DNA of 37,815 bases from DAOVFN01 sp964484305 (lineage in GTDB: Archaea; Aenigmatarchaeota; Aenigmatarchaeia; QMZP01): the NCBI GenBank assembly GCA_964484305.1, contig CAZAEI010000010.1:1-37815 (forward strand). Reading direction: 5' to 3'. Below are positions 16,287 to 23,858 of this stretch, in pieces. The notes below the pieces were generated by a model. The model made no database searches. It was not told the DNA's origin and was given only the letters and a program-made list of their open reading frames with translations. The translations under genes and the position numbers were made by a program. The number at the start of each line of letters is the position of its first letter. Position 1 is the stretch's first letter.

Positions 16287-17411
16287 CTACTCATACCTGA
16301 GGGCCTCCACAGGATCTATCATGGCCGCCTTCCTGGCCGGGTAGAGGCCCCCCACAACCCCTAGGAACAGGGCGAAACCCAGGCCGGTCAGGGCAAGGCC
16401 CGGTGTGACGGTGGCTGTTATCTGGCCTCCTCCTATCACGCTGCTCAGGATAACTGCTCCGATAAGCCCGAGCAGCACACCTCCCGCGCCACCGAGTAGG
16501 CTTATCATGGCTGACTCGGTGAGAATCTGCTGGAGTACCATCCTGTTAGTCGCCCCTATCGCCTTCATGACCCCGATTTCCCTTCTACGCTCCATGACAG
16601 CCATTATCATGGTGTTCATGACCCCCAGGCCTCCCACCAGGGCGGCTATTGCCCCGATGCCGAAGGTGAAGATTCTTATCTGGTTCACTATGGCAGAAGC
16701 CTGCCTCGCCATCTCCTGGGATGTGAGTGCATTGAACTTGTCTGACGCATCCTCGATGTCCTCTGCGACCCTCTCTGTGTCCCTTACGTCATCCGGTATG
16801 ACATACATCATCTGGAACTCATCAGAACCTATTATATCCTGCAAATCATCAAAGGGGACCGCCACGGAGGTGTCTATGTCGGATATGCCCGTTTCCTCGG
16901 TTACGCCGACTACCTCGAACTCCTCGTCTTTTATCTCCCAGGTGTCGCCAAGGTGTGCGTCATACATGTCCGAGATTGTCTTACCTATTATCACGACTCC
17001 GGACTCCCCCTCATCAAAGGCCCTGCCCTCCTCGTATTCCGTGTTCTCGCCGATAAGGTATTCAAGCTTGTCAGGAGGCACACCAACCGCCACCCATTCC
17101 GGCCCCTGGAATATCTGTATGTTCTCAGCATGCCAGTTCATGGGTACGACCTCCTTGACCCCGCTGAGCCCCTCAATTAGCTCGACGTCCTCTAGGGTCA
17201 GTTCGCCCCCCATTCCAAAGATGCCGGATTCGGCATCCATGACCGTTATCTTGCCTGCGGTGAGCTCAAGGCCGCTCTGTACGGCAGCATCCAGGCCCTC
17301 TGCTATTGAGCCCAGGGCAACAATGGCCCCGATTCCAATGAGGATTCCAAGGGTTGTCAGGATTGTCCTGGTCCTCTGACGCATTATGTTCTTGAAGGCA
17401 ATGTCGAACAT
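16287..17411 (-). CDS. MacB/FtsX-type ABC transporter permease, copy 2
   Basis: 374 aa, the same architecture as copy 1: TM1, MacB_PCD-like extracellular domain, then FtsX helices with VMERRREIGVMKAIGATNRM and the terminal GGLYPARKAAMIDPVEALRY. The first 57 residues equal copy 1, and the opening 60 or so bases are identical by eye, while the extracellular domain (for example EYLIGENTEYEEGRAFDEGE) has diverged. This points to gene conversion at the ends with selection for variety in the middle. There is no adjacent ATPase. A third relative lies at 23859. Confidence 0.9.
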   Translation of the reverse strand: MFDIAFKNIMRQRTRTILTTLGILIGIGAIVALGSIAEGLDAAVQSGLELTAGKITVMDAESGIFGMGGELTLEDVELIEGLSGVKEVVPMNWHAENIQIFQGPEWVAVGVPPDKLEYLIGENTEYEEGRAFDEGESGVVIIGKTISDMYDAHLGDTWEIKDEEFEVVGVTEETGISDIDTSVAVPFDDLQDIIGSDEFQMMYVIPDDVRDTERVAEDIEDASDKFNALTSQEMARQASAIVNQIRIFTFGIGAIAALVGGLGVMNTMIMAVMERRREIGVMKAIGATNRMVLQQILTESAMISLLGGAGGVLLGLIGAVILSSVIGGGQITATVTPGLALTGLGFALFLGVVGGLYPARKAAMIDPVEALRYE

Positions 17412-17477
17412 GGAGAATCACATCAGAATAATATGGGCTGTTTTATTATTAAAATATCAGAAATCCTTTCTTACCTC

Positions 17478-17515
17478 TGATAAAGCGTCTCCGGGGTTTA
17501 ATAAACATTCCCTGT
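17478..17515 (+). repeat. Intergenic element, short copy D
   Basis: tgataaagcgtctccggggt ttaa... matches the first 30 or so bases of copies A-C, then diverges. It lies between the metalloprotease stop codon and the promoter of macB-like copy 2. Confidence 0.55.
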
Positions 17516-19788
17516 TAAAAGAACAGGCTAAAAAAAGAATTCAACCAGTTCTGAAATAATTTCCATAGTCCACCAGAAACACAAATATCATTAACGCATA
17601 TATTGGATTCACACTCAAAATTATTGTTGCATCCATGGCCCTCTTCCTTGAATTCATTCATTCTTTTATCTAATCCGCAATAGTTGTCTTCTGTTCGAGT
17701 TCCAATCGGCAGACAATTACCACTGTTATCCATGCATCCGTTACAAGCTGCTGCATCTGATTCTTCAGATTCCAAATAGCTCTCAATAGCTTCAACCAAC
17801 AAAACTGGATTTGCTTTGTTGACATCTATCTTACCATCAATTCCTAAGACAGTTTCTTCTGTTTTCTGTTCAATGTACTGGTCAATTTTATCTAAAGTTT
17901 CATCACTAATATTATCTAAGTCAATAATCCCTCCTTCTACAATATTTCCCTCTTCATCAAACTGTTCATAAATTATTATATTCTCACTAACCGCGATTTT
18001 TAATTCTCCTGCAGTAAGATTTTCCAAGGATTCCAACAGGTTTATCAGATGCTGCTCATTGATATAGTTCCAGGGTGCATTAGCAACCCTCATCTTGCTT
18101 GCTAGCGAAGACCTGAACCAATTGCTTACTGTGCAGCCCTGTATACACTCTGTATCATCTATACAATCTCTCCCAATATTTACATCAGCAGAAGAAGACG
18201 GGATACAATGGCTCTTGAAATAAGGATCCAAATAGTATGACCAAACACAAAGATTATTCATCCAGAAATTACCTGAGGAATTTAAACACCTCTCTCTTTC
18301 ATTAACAGATGTACATAGACTTACAATATTTACACAACCTGTCTTATTAAATACCCCATTATCTCCAAGCCACTCGCATGGCAGATTTTGCTCTTCACTT
18401 TTAATGTAACAAGTATTGCTGTCGTTTGCATCACTGCAAACAGCACTTTCCAATTCTTCAACATGAATGGGTTCACCTGAACACCACTTCGGGCAGCCGG
18501 TTGTTTCATTTGCTATATCGCAGTTTGGACCATTTGGATAATTGTTACTAAGAGGGTTACTAGAATAATAATGAACAATATATTCATCATAAAGACCTCC
18601 AAAAGAATGACCAAATTCATGCAATAGTGTGTCTCTGTTGAAAGTGATGCTTCTGTGAAACATATCATACAATACCAACCAACCAGCACCAAGACCTGCG
18701 TAAGAGCGTTTACTTTCATAAGTCTTTATTAAAAATAAAGATTGTTCATTTTCATAAGAAGGGCAAAAATCTCTCAATGCGCCAGTAGGGAGTGCGCCAA
18801 TAAAGCCTACACCAAGAGAAACAATTGTCTTGTTTACGAACCATAAATTGAACTTATCTTGATAATCTCTGAAGGGGGTTTCTGAAAGTAATCCTCTGTC
18901 ATCCCATGTACCAGTTCCATCAATATTAATTAATTCAATAACCCTTTCTTTTAGTTCCTGTTCATCAGCATAATCATAACCCATAAAAATAACATTGATT
19001 CTGTTGATTGCATTTTCATCATTGTGGCCAGGAATAACTTCTAAACATATTCTTTCATAGTCAGGCAGACAGCTGCCGTCGAGTTGGCAGATATATCCAC
19101 CATCGCAACCACAAAAACTGCAATTGTTTATAAGTGTGCCATTATTACAATATCTAGGCTTTTTTGTGTCACATTCTCCCTGCTTTATCCAACCCTCATC
19201 ACCCCTACATTGAGATGTAATAATCTCACATTCGCAGAAGTCTGTATTACATTCATAAGGATAGCCAGAACCTGAAATGCAATCATCATCTGTCTCACAG
19301 GGTGCATTGCATCTCTCCTTGTCACAGACCTGATGGTCCACATAAGCGCATACACCATTATTGCATATATTGGGGGCGGTCTTGTATCCGCTGCAGCCCT
19401 CAAAGCAGTCATCATCTGTTCTGCATGGCTTTATACAGTGACAGGAACTGGAGTCGCAAACAATCCCTGAAGGACAATCATCATCGTTCTCGCAGAAAGC
19501 ATTACATCTCTTATCGCAGAACGGGGATTCAAAAGAGGTTTCGCATACACCATTTACGCAGGTTTTATGTAAGGACTTAAGGCCGATGCACTCCAGGCAG
19601 TCATCATCTGATTGACAGGCGCACACGCCTGTTTCAATATATGGTGGGTCAAACAGACAATAGTTGTATTCACACTGTGAATTTTTGAAACAAGATTGAC
19701 CTATGCCTCTTTTTTCATCATCAGCATGTACAACTAGTGCAAACAAAAATATAGTGATAATTCCAACAATTAAAACACTTTTTTTCAT
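17515..19788 (-). CDS. Secreted Cys-rich zinc metalloprotease, M64 (IgA peptidase)-like
   Basis: 757 aa. Signal peptide at about 1-22 (VLIVGIITIFLFALVVHA). Residues about 28-240 hold repeated disulfide-rich units (GQSCFKNSQCEYNYC, then several C-x-x-DDDC units). The catalytic region follows: INVIFMGYDYADEQELKERV and HEFGHSFGGLYDEY with H390, E391 and H394. HE-x-GHSFG-x-L-x-DEY is the M64 hallmark. After it come more Cys-rich units and a C-terminal pair (GHGCNNNFECESNICVNDIC), then a hydrophobic tail (FQNWLNSFFSLFF) that may associate with membrane. Expected to cleave proteins outside the cell. The substrate is unknown. An SD-like aaggtg lies about 12 bp before the ATG. Confidence 0.88.
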   Translation of the reverse strand: MKKSVLIVGIITIFLFALVVHADDEKRGIGQSCFKNSQCEYNYCLFDPPYIETGVCACQSDDDCLECIGLKSLHKTCVNGVCETSFESPFCDKRCNAFCENDDDCPSGIVCDSSSCHCIKPCRTDDDCFEGCSGYKTAPNICNNGVCAYVDHQVCDKERCNAPCETDDDCISGSGYPYECNTDFCECEIITSQCRGDEGWIKQGECDTKKPRYCNNGTLINNCSFCGCDGGYICQLDGSCLPDYERICLEVIPGHNDENAINRINVIFMGYDYADEQELKERVIELINIDGTGTWDDRGLLSETPFRDYQDKFNLWFVNKTIVSLGVGFIGALPTGALRDFCPSYENEQSLFLIKTYESKRSYAGLGAGWLVLYDMFHRSITFNRDTLLHEFGHSFGGLYDEYIVHYYSSNPLSNNYPNGPNCDIANETTGCPKWCSGEPIHVEELESAVCSDANDSNTCYIKSEEQNLPCEWLGDNGVFNKTGCVNIVSLCTSVNERERCLNSSGNFWMNNLCVWSYYLDPYFKSHCIPSSSADVNIGRDCIDDTECIQGCTVSNWFRSSLASKMRVANAPWNYINEQHLINLLESLENLTAGELKIAVSENIIIYEQFDEEGNIVEGGIIDLDNISDETLDKIDQYIEQKTEETVLGIDGKIDVNKANPVLLVEAIESYLESEESDAAACNGCMDNSGNCLPIGTRTEDNYCGLDKRMNEFKEEGHGCNNNFECESNICVNDICVSGGLWKLFQNWLNSFFSLFF

Positions 19789-19968
19789 ATACTATCAACA
19801 CCTTTGTTATTTAACTTTGATTCTTTATATTCATATCCAAACAGGACTTTTAAGCAAGAAGACAAGCATATGGAGTTAATGGAGATGTTGATTGGAATGT
19901 TTAAGTAGGTTCAATGTTAAGTTTATAACCGCATATAGAGCTACCTAACTATCGATATTTTTACTCAC

Positions 19969-20145
19969 CGATAAAGTGTCTGGCGGGTTTAACTCCCTGT
20001 TTCCTGCTTCTCAGGCCCTGAAAATACTTGGAAATAAGGTTTCTAAGCGTTAGCCATTAGAGGGGTATTAGAGACCACTATCTTGCGAGCTATGGTTGAC
20101 TCCAAGGAGGGCTCGAATGGCTGAAATCATTAGAGGGGTATTAGG
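19969..20145 (+). repeat. 177-bp intergenic element, copy B
   Basis: Collinear with copy A at an offset of 5972 bp. The 17-bp motif cattagaggggtattag lies at 20055 and 20128, again 73 bp apart and 85 bp from the element start. The DNA between this element and the metalloprotease start (19789-19968) holds only a TATA-like promoter and no gene that I can see. Confidence 0.85.
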
Positions 20146-20325
20146 AACCAGACTCAAATCTCTGCCAAACTGAATCCCTCAGAACGTGGGATTCTCCGAC
20201 TTCGAAAGCAAATCCTGAAATCAAAGAAAATATATCAGGCAAACAAGGAAGAAATCCTTGGCTACGACACTGTCAACTCAAACAAGGGCCTCAGCATCAA
20301 GACCAACCTTGATACCTTGGAGCCC
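20146..20325 (+). pseudogene. Possible coding remnant
   Basis: A plus-strand frame that begins after an in-frame TAG inside the second 17-bp motif stays open for about 85 codons and reads plausibly (NKEEILGYDTVNSNKGLSIK, then TNLDTLEPSRYLVNAWRHFY), but it has no start codon at its beginning. It runs antisense into the RpoK-like fragment and stops there. Probably a broken gene left by a rearrangement. Family not recognised. Confidence 0.3.
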
Positions 20326-20451
20326 TCAAGGTATTTGGTGAATGCCTGGAGGCACTTTTACCATAGGATGTGCACCTTGCGAAATTTGCAGTGATCTGGC
20401 TGCCAATATTCTGGTTTTTTCATATTTTGAATATGCGTTCTTGCTGAGCAT
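20326..20451 (-). pseudogene. rpoK: Truncated RpoK (Rpb6)-like RNA polymerase subunit
   Basis: A 41-codon minus-strand ORF. Residues 7-27 (YSKYEKTRILAARSLQISQG) match the conserved N-terminal core of archaeal RpoK and eukaryotic Rpb6 (KYE.ARi.gaRALQis.GAP). The ORF stops at PPGIHQIP, before the usual DPI.IA...G.IPI...R C-terminal helix, which is not found in the other frames downstream. The break coincides with the plus-strand coding remnant, so the 3' half was probably lost by rearrangement. A diverged functional short form is the alternative. Confidence 0.6.
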
Positions 20452-20478
20452 TATTCCATCTAACCCATATAATAAGAA

Positions 20479-20507
20479 GACCTGCATTCAAAGAATCCAT
20501 GCAGGTC
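20479..20507. other. Perfect 9-bp stem-loop upstream of rpoK fragment
   Basis: gacctgcat - 11 nt - atgcaggtc. On the minus strand it is followed by a T-rich stretch (TTCTTATTATATG), so it may end a transcript from the small ORFs upstream. The DNA from 20508 to 20676 has a TATA-like sequence (CTTAAATAG) and a lysine-rich short frame (LEKKKKATKKK), but no gene I can defend. Confidence 0.5.
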
Positions 20508-20676
20508 AAAAAATGAATGTTAGTTTAGCTATTCCCTACTTGAAACATCTATTTCTTCTTTGTTGCCTTCTTCTTTTTTTCCAAAAAATCACCTGAAATT
20601 ATTTTATTATAACCCCCTATTTAAGCCTATTCCAGAATCTCTTCAAAATGATTCACGAATCAGAGGCTTCAGGGTG

Positions 20677-20772
20677 TCAATTACCCCAGTCTATTTTGTC
20701 ATCATCTTCCGGCTCGTCGTCGCCTCCAGAATCATCGTCATCGTCTTCCCAGTCTCGCTGCAAACCTGACAT
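20677..20772 (-). CDS. Tiny acidic ORF (31 aa)
   Basis: MSGLQRDWEDDDDDSGGDDE followed by PEDDDKIDWGN and a stop. Extremely acidic. It starts 22 bp after the stop of the small zinc-finger ORF and in a different frame, so it could be a second small gene of the same transcript or an acidic tail separated by a frameshift. No family. Low confidence that it is translated. Confidence 0.35.
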   Translation of the reverse strand: MSGLQRDWEDDDDDSGGDDEPEDDDKIDWGN

Positions 20773-20794
20773 GTCATCACCCAGTCGAACTCAT

Positions 20795-20953
20795 TTATCC
20801 CCCAATTCTGTTCAGCATTTTCTCATCAGCAAGGCATCGCCTGCAAAGATAACCATGACCGCAGATGTATATCCGGTTAAAATGCTCACAGCTGTCACAG
20901 ATATCGAAGATCTCTTCTGCCCCCGCAACATCAACGCCGTTATCTCTTTTCAT
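20795..20953 (-). CDS. 52-aa zinc-finger-like small protein
   Basis: MKRDNGVDVAGAEEIFDICD continues with a C19-x2-C22 pair, C31-x-H33 and C37-x2-C40 (CDSCEHF...YICGHGYLCRRC), a treble-clef or RING-like ligand pattern. An SD-like gaggtg lies 5-10 bp before the ATG, and a TATA-like TTTATAC lies at 20991-20998, so it has expression signals. No named family recognised. The cysteine pattern and signals favour a real gene over chance. Confidence 0.6.
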   Translation of the reverse strand: MKRDNGVDVAGAEEIFDICDSCEHFNRIYICGHGYLCRRCLADEKMLNRIGG

Positions 20954-21167
20954 GCTCACACCTCTGAGCATAAGATAAATGCATTAAGCTGTATAAATTG
21001 CTATTCCAGAATTTATTCACAATCCAAATTATGTGTATTCTCGAATTCTGAAGGGATTATGAAATACGAATTTATTTAGGTCTGTTATATGTATTTGAGT
21101 ATTTCAGCATCAGCAGGTAAGAGAAAGAGACCAAGCTACGATCATGAGAAATAATGGTTTGGCAATT

Positions 21168-21455
21168 CTATTTTCTCGTTATGTAAACCAGCGATGCCAA
21201 ACCAAGGGCCTGCAGGAGATTCAGAATGCTGTTCTGCACAGACAATTCATCGACTATATCAACCCCCGAAAGCAGCCGGAAGGAGATTGCGAACAGGTTC
21301 TGCAGGAAAAGCAGCACTGAAAAGAACAGCAGACCTGTTGTAACGCTTGATTTTATCTTACTGAAGCTCTTCCAGTAGAAGAATATTAGATATGCAAGGA
21401 GCACCAGATTAATAACACGAATTCCTATTGCCAGGTGAATGATATCAAGCGCCAT
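21168..21455 (-). CDS. Small multi-pass membrane protein
   Basis: 95 aa with about three membrane helices (IRVINLVLLAYLIFFYW, SVTTGLLFFSVLLFLQNLFA, ILNLLQALGLASLVYITRK). It lies 21 bp after an ArsR-type regulator, as seen for archaeal regulator/membrane-protein pairs of the DUF7521 kind. Its function may be signal sensing for the regulator, by inference only. The 20954-21167 stretch beyond it carries only the promoter of the small zinc-finger ORF. Confidence 0.75.
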   Translation of the reverse strand: MALDIIHLAIGIRVINLVLLAYLIFFYWKSFSKIKSSVTTGLLFFSVLLFLQNLFAISFRLLSGVDIVDELSVQNSILNLLQALGLASLVYITRK

Positions 21456-21476
21456 ACATACTCCTTTTGCACGCTT

Positions 21477-21782
21477 CTATTTATTGTTATTTCCAAGTTT
21501 GTTCACAATATCGTCAAACTCCGCGATTTGGGATTCAAAGAACTCCGTCAGGAAATACATCTCACCATACCTCTTTTCCTCGCAGGTTATGAACTGGTTG
21601 TCCACAAGGACCTTGATGTGATGGAGTATGGTCCTGTAGTCAACCCCGAGCTCCTTGCAGAGCTGGTGGGCATTAAAGGGCCTTTTCCTTAAAAGGACTA
21701 CCATCATTATTCTTTTCTGCCCCCCCTTGGTAGCTGCAAAAATGTGCCACATGAGGTGCCTGAAATGCTGGGGAGTTATCAT
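21477..21782 (-). CDS. ArsR-type winged-helix regulator
   Basis: 101 aa. Core winged helix at about 18-75: RIMMVVLLRKRPFNAHQLCK, ELGVDYRTILHHIKVLVDNQ, then a beta-wing with EEKRYGEMYFLT. There are no clear metal-binding cysteines, so the effector is unknown. It is co-transcribed with the membrane protein at 21168. A TATA-like tatttaaat at 21802-21810 lies about 25 bp before the ATG, so the transcript is probably leaderless. Confidence 0.88.
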   Translation of the reverse strand: MITPQHFRHLMWHIFAATKGGQKRIMMVVLLRKRPFNAHQLCKELGVDYRTILHHIKVLVDNQFITCEEKRYGEMYFLTEFFESQIAEFDDIVNKLGNNNK

Positions 21783-21893
21783 GGTATTTTGATGATTTCT
21801 CTATTTAAATCCCTGGATTCTGGCGAATCTGTGTAGAGATTCTGAAATATCCTTATTAAGATGGAAATAATCTAATGTCAGGAGGAGGTGGGG

Positions 21894-22118
21894 TCAATGA
21901 CCAGGTGCATAAACATGCCTTTGGTCGGGATGATTCCCTCTATCGTCTGCATCCGTATGGATGACCAAAACGTAAACCAATAAAGGATCCAGGTTGGGGG
22001 AGGAAACACGACCAAGGAACGAAATCCTTTGAAAGGCTCTCTGACGCATGGTATACTCCGGTCCCTCCATGCAGTCTCTAATGAGCAATTGTTCGGTTGA
22101 TTTCCGTTCCCCCTTCAT
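21894..22118 (-). CDS. Possible 74-aa ORF with leaderless promoter
   Basis: MKGERKSTEQLLIRDCMEGP runs to VYAPGH and a stop. A TATA-like TTATATAT (about 22140-22147) lies 25-28 bp before the ATG, the right distance for a leaderless transcript. The sequence has no recognisable domain and the region contains several short inverted repeats, so a non-coding RNA is an alternative. Apart from this, 21811-22240 shows nothing I can name. Confidence 0.3.
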   Translation of the reverse strand: MKGERKSTEQLLIRDCMEGPEYTMRQRAFQRISFLGRVSSPNLDPLLVYVLVIHTDADDRGNHPDQRHVYAPGH

Positions 22119-22278
22119 TGGAATTATTTTAGCTGATATCATATATAAGCTTATGAGAATCGGAAAGAGATGATTTATTTGTCTCGGGAAGAACAATATG
22201 TGCTTTATATTTTTCTCTTAGCGGGCTCATACTGATTGAACCCTTTTTTATACTGAAAACAATTGTAATACGAAGATT

Positions 22279-23343
22279 ATGTCAAGATTCATCAAGAAGA
22301 TATCGAAGAAGGCAGGACTTTCACCAGGAACGCTTATCCACATAGGCAAGAAAACGATGGAGAATGCACGAATCAGGATTATCGATTACAATGACAAGAA
22401 ACTGAATGAGAAGGACCTCAAGAAGGTTGAGGAAAGCTTCCCCTTTAAAGACAAGCCCACTGTTACCTGGCTTAATATTGACGGTCTCCACGATACAGGT
22501 GTTATCGAAAGGGTAGGGAAACACTTCAAGGTTCATCCCCTTGTCCTTGAGGATATCGTAAATACTGGTCAAAGGCCCAAGATGGAGGATTTTGATGATT
22601 ATGTTTTTTTTGTCCTGAAAATGCTCTATTTCGAGGAGGACACCGATGAGATAAGGACCGAGCAGGTAAGCTTCATAATCGGGCCGAGATTTGTGATATC
22701 CTTCCAGGAAAGGGTAGGTGACATCTTCGAGCCTGTCAGGGAAAGGATAAGAAAAGCAAAAGGTCGCATAAGGTCATCAGGCAGCGCCTACCTCGCATAT
22801 GCTCTCGTTGACGCAATCGTTGACAATTATTTTGTTGTTCTGGAAAAGATAAGCGATAGGATAGAGGAACTGGAACAGGAGCTCTTGACAAACCCCACTT
22901 CAGAAACCCTTGCAAAGATACACTCGATGAAGAGGGAACTCATTCTTCTCCGCAAGTCGGTCTGGCCATTGAGGGAGGCCATAAGCGGGCTTACGAGAGG
23001 CGAATCAAAGCTCATAGGCGACAAGACAGTTGTCTATCTCAGGGATGTATATGACCATACTATCCAGGTCATTGACACAATAGAAAGCCTGAGGGATACT
23101 GTTTCGAGCATGCTGGACACCTATCTATCCAGCATCTCGAACCGCATGAACGAGGTCATGAAGGTTCTCACCATAATAGCAACGGTTTTCATACCGCTGA
23201 CATTCATAGCAGGAATATACGGCATGAACTTTGATTTCATGCCTGAACTGAGATGGATATATGGCTATTTCGCTGTCTGGGGAGTGATGATTTTTATAAC
23301 CATTATAATGGCTTTCTATTTCAGGAGAAAGGGATGGATATAG
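22279..23343 (+). CDS. corA: CorA-family magnesium/metal ion transporter
   Basis: 354 aa, normal length. A long cytoplasmic N-terminal domain (WLNIDGLHDTGVIERVGKHF) leads into a long helix and two C-terminal membrane helices. The signature G-M-N at 315-317 (IYGMNFDFMPEL) ends TM1, and TM2 is VWGVMIFITIIMAFYF with a basic cytoplasmic tail. CorA forms pentameric Mg2+ (also Co2+/Ni2+) channels. TATA-like tttttatac at 22245-22253 is about 28 bp before the ATG, so it is leaderless. Confidence 0.95.
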   Translation: MSRFIKKISKKAGLSPGTLIHIGKKTMENARIRIIDYNDKKLNEKDLKKVEESFPFKDKPTVTWLNIDGLHDTGVIERVGKHFKVHPLVLEDIVNTGQRPKMEDFDDYVFFVLKMLYFEEDTDEIRTEQVSFIIGPRFVISFQERVGDIFEPVRERIRKAKGRIRSSGSAYLAYALVDAIVDNYFVVLEKISDRIEELEQELLTNPTSETLAKIHSMKRELILLRKSVWPLREAISGLTRGESKLIGDKTVVYLRDVYDHTIQVIDTIESLRDTVSSMLDTYLSSISNRMNEVMKVLTIIATVFIPLTFIAGIYGMNFDFMPELRWIYGYFAVWGVMIFITIIMAFYFRRKGWI

Positions 23344-23346
23344 GGA

Positions 23347-23853
23347 TTATGCCCTTTTCTTCCTTCTATCAGAAAGGGTAACATGTAGGAAGGGTATAGT
23401 AATTTTCTGCTTGTCGGATTCCTTCTTGATTCTTTCGATAAGGTCAGCATTTATCTCTGTAAGGAACATGTCATTATCCTTCGCAAATTTCGGGTCATAC
23501 CAGAAAAGTATCTTGATGTTAATACTGCTGTTTGAGAACTCATCAAGTATTATCTTATATGTCGGTTTCTCAAGGATTTCTTCCTTCTTCTGCAAGTCTT
23601 TCATTGATGTCTCGATGGCTTTCTTGGCTCCCTTGAGCTCGAACGAGAAGACAGCCTTGTTGCTGTCCCGTATGCTCTTGAACACGCTGAAGAGCAACGT
23701 GTCCTCTCCGAACCTTTCGCTCCACATCTTCATGTCCTTATTATGCGAACCTGTCACAAAACGAAGCAGCCCATGTTCTCGCACGGGTGCTCGCACTTGC
23801 GATTCGCACAAAGGAACCGCTATCCAAGAAGAAGTTAAACCTGAGAGACGCAA
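23347..23853 (-). pseudogene. MscS-type channel C-terminal remnant
   Basis: The 3' two thirds match the cytoplasmic C-terminal domain of MscS channels: ILDEFSNSSINIKILFWYDP, later NADLIERIKKESDKQKITIP, corresponding to the SSIN...ERIKREFD...IxxP signature. The membrane helices and beta domain are missing. The first 40 or so codons (to about 23733) look like junction sequence, and the frame begins right beside the 3' end of macB-like copy 3. Most likely a truncated gene. A soluble protein starting at the Met near 23730 is possible. Confidence 0.6.
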
Positions 23854-23858
23854 CGTCC

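Noticed and set aside
16405..17379. 324-aa plus-strand ORF antisense to macB-like copy 2
   Set aside because: A shadow of a highly biased gene. The same antisense frames appear opposite copies 1 and 3, and they are rich in Ser/Pro/Met.
20342..20596. 84-aa plus-strand ORF
   Set aside because: It is antisense to the RpoK-like fragment and the hairpin, and has no family features.
20648..21079. 143-aa plus-strand serine-rich ORF
   Set aside because: It is antisense to the small zinc-finger and acidic ORFs. The serine run is the complement of Asp-rich codons.
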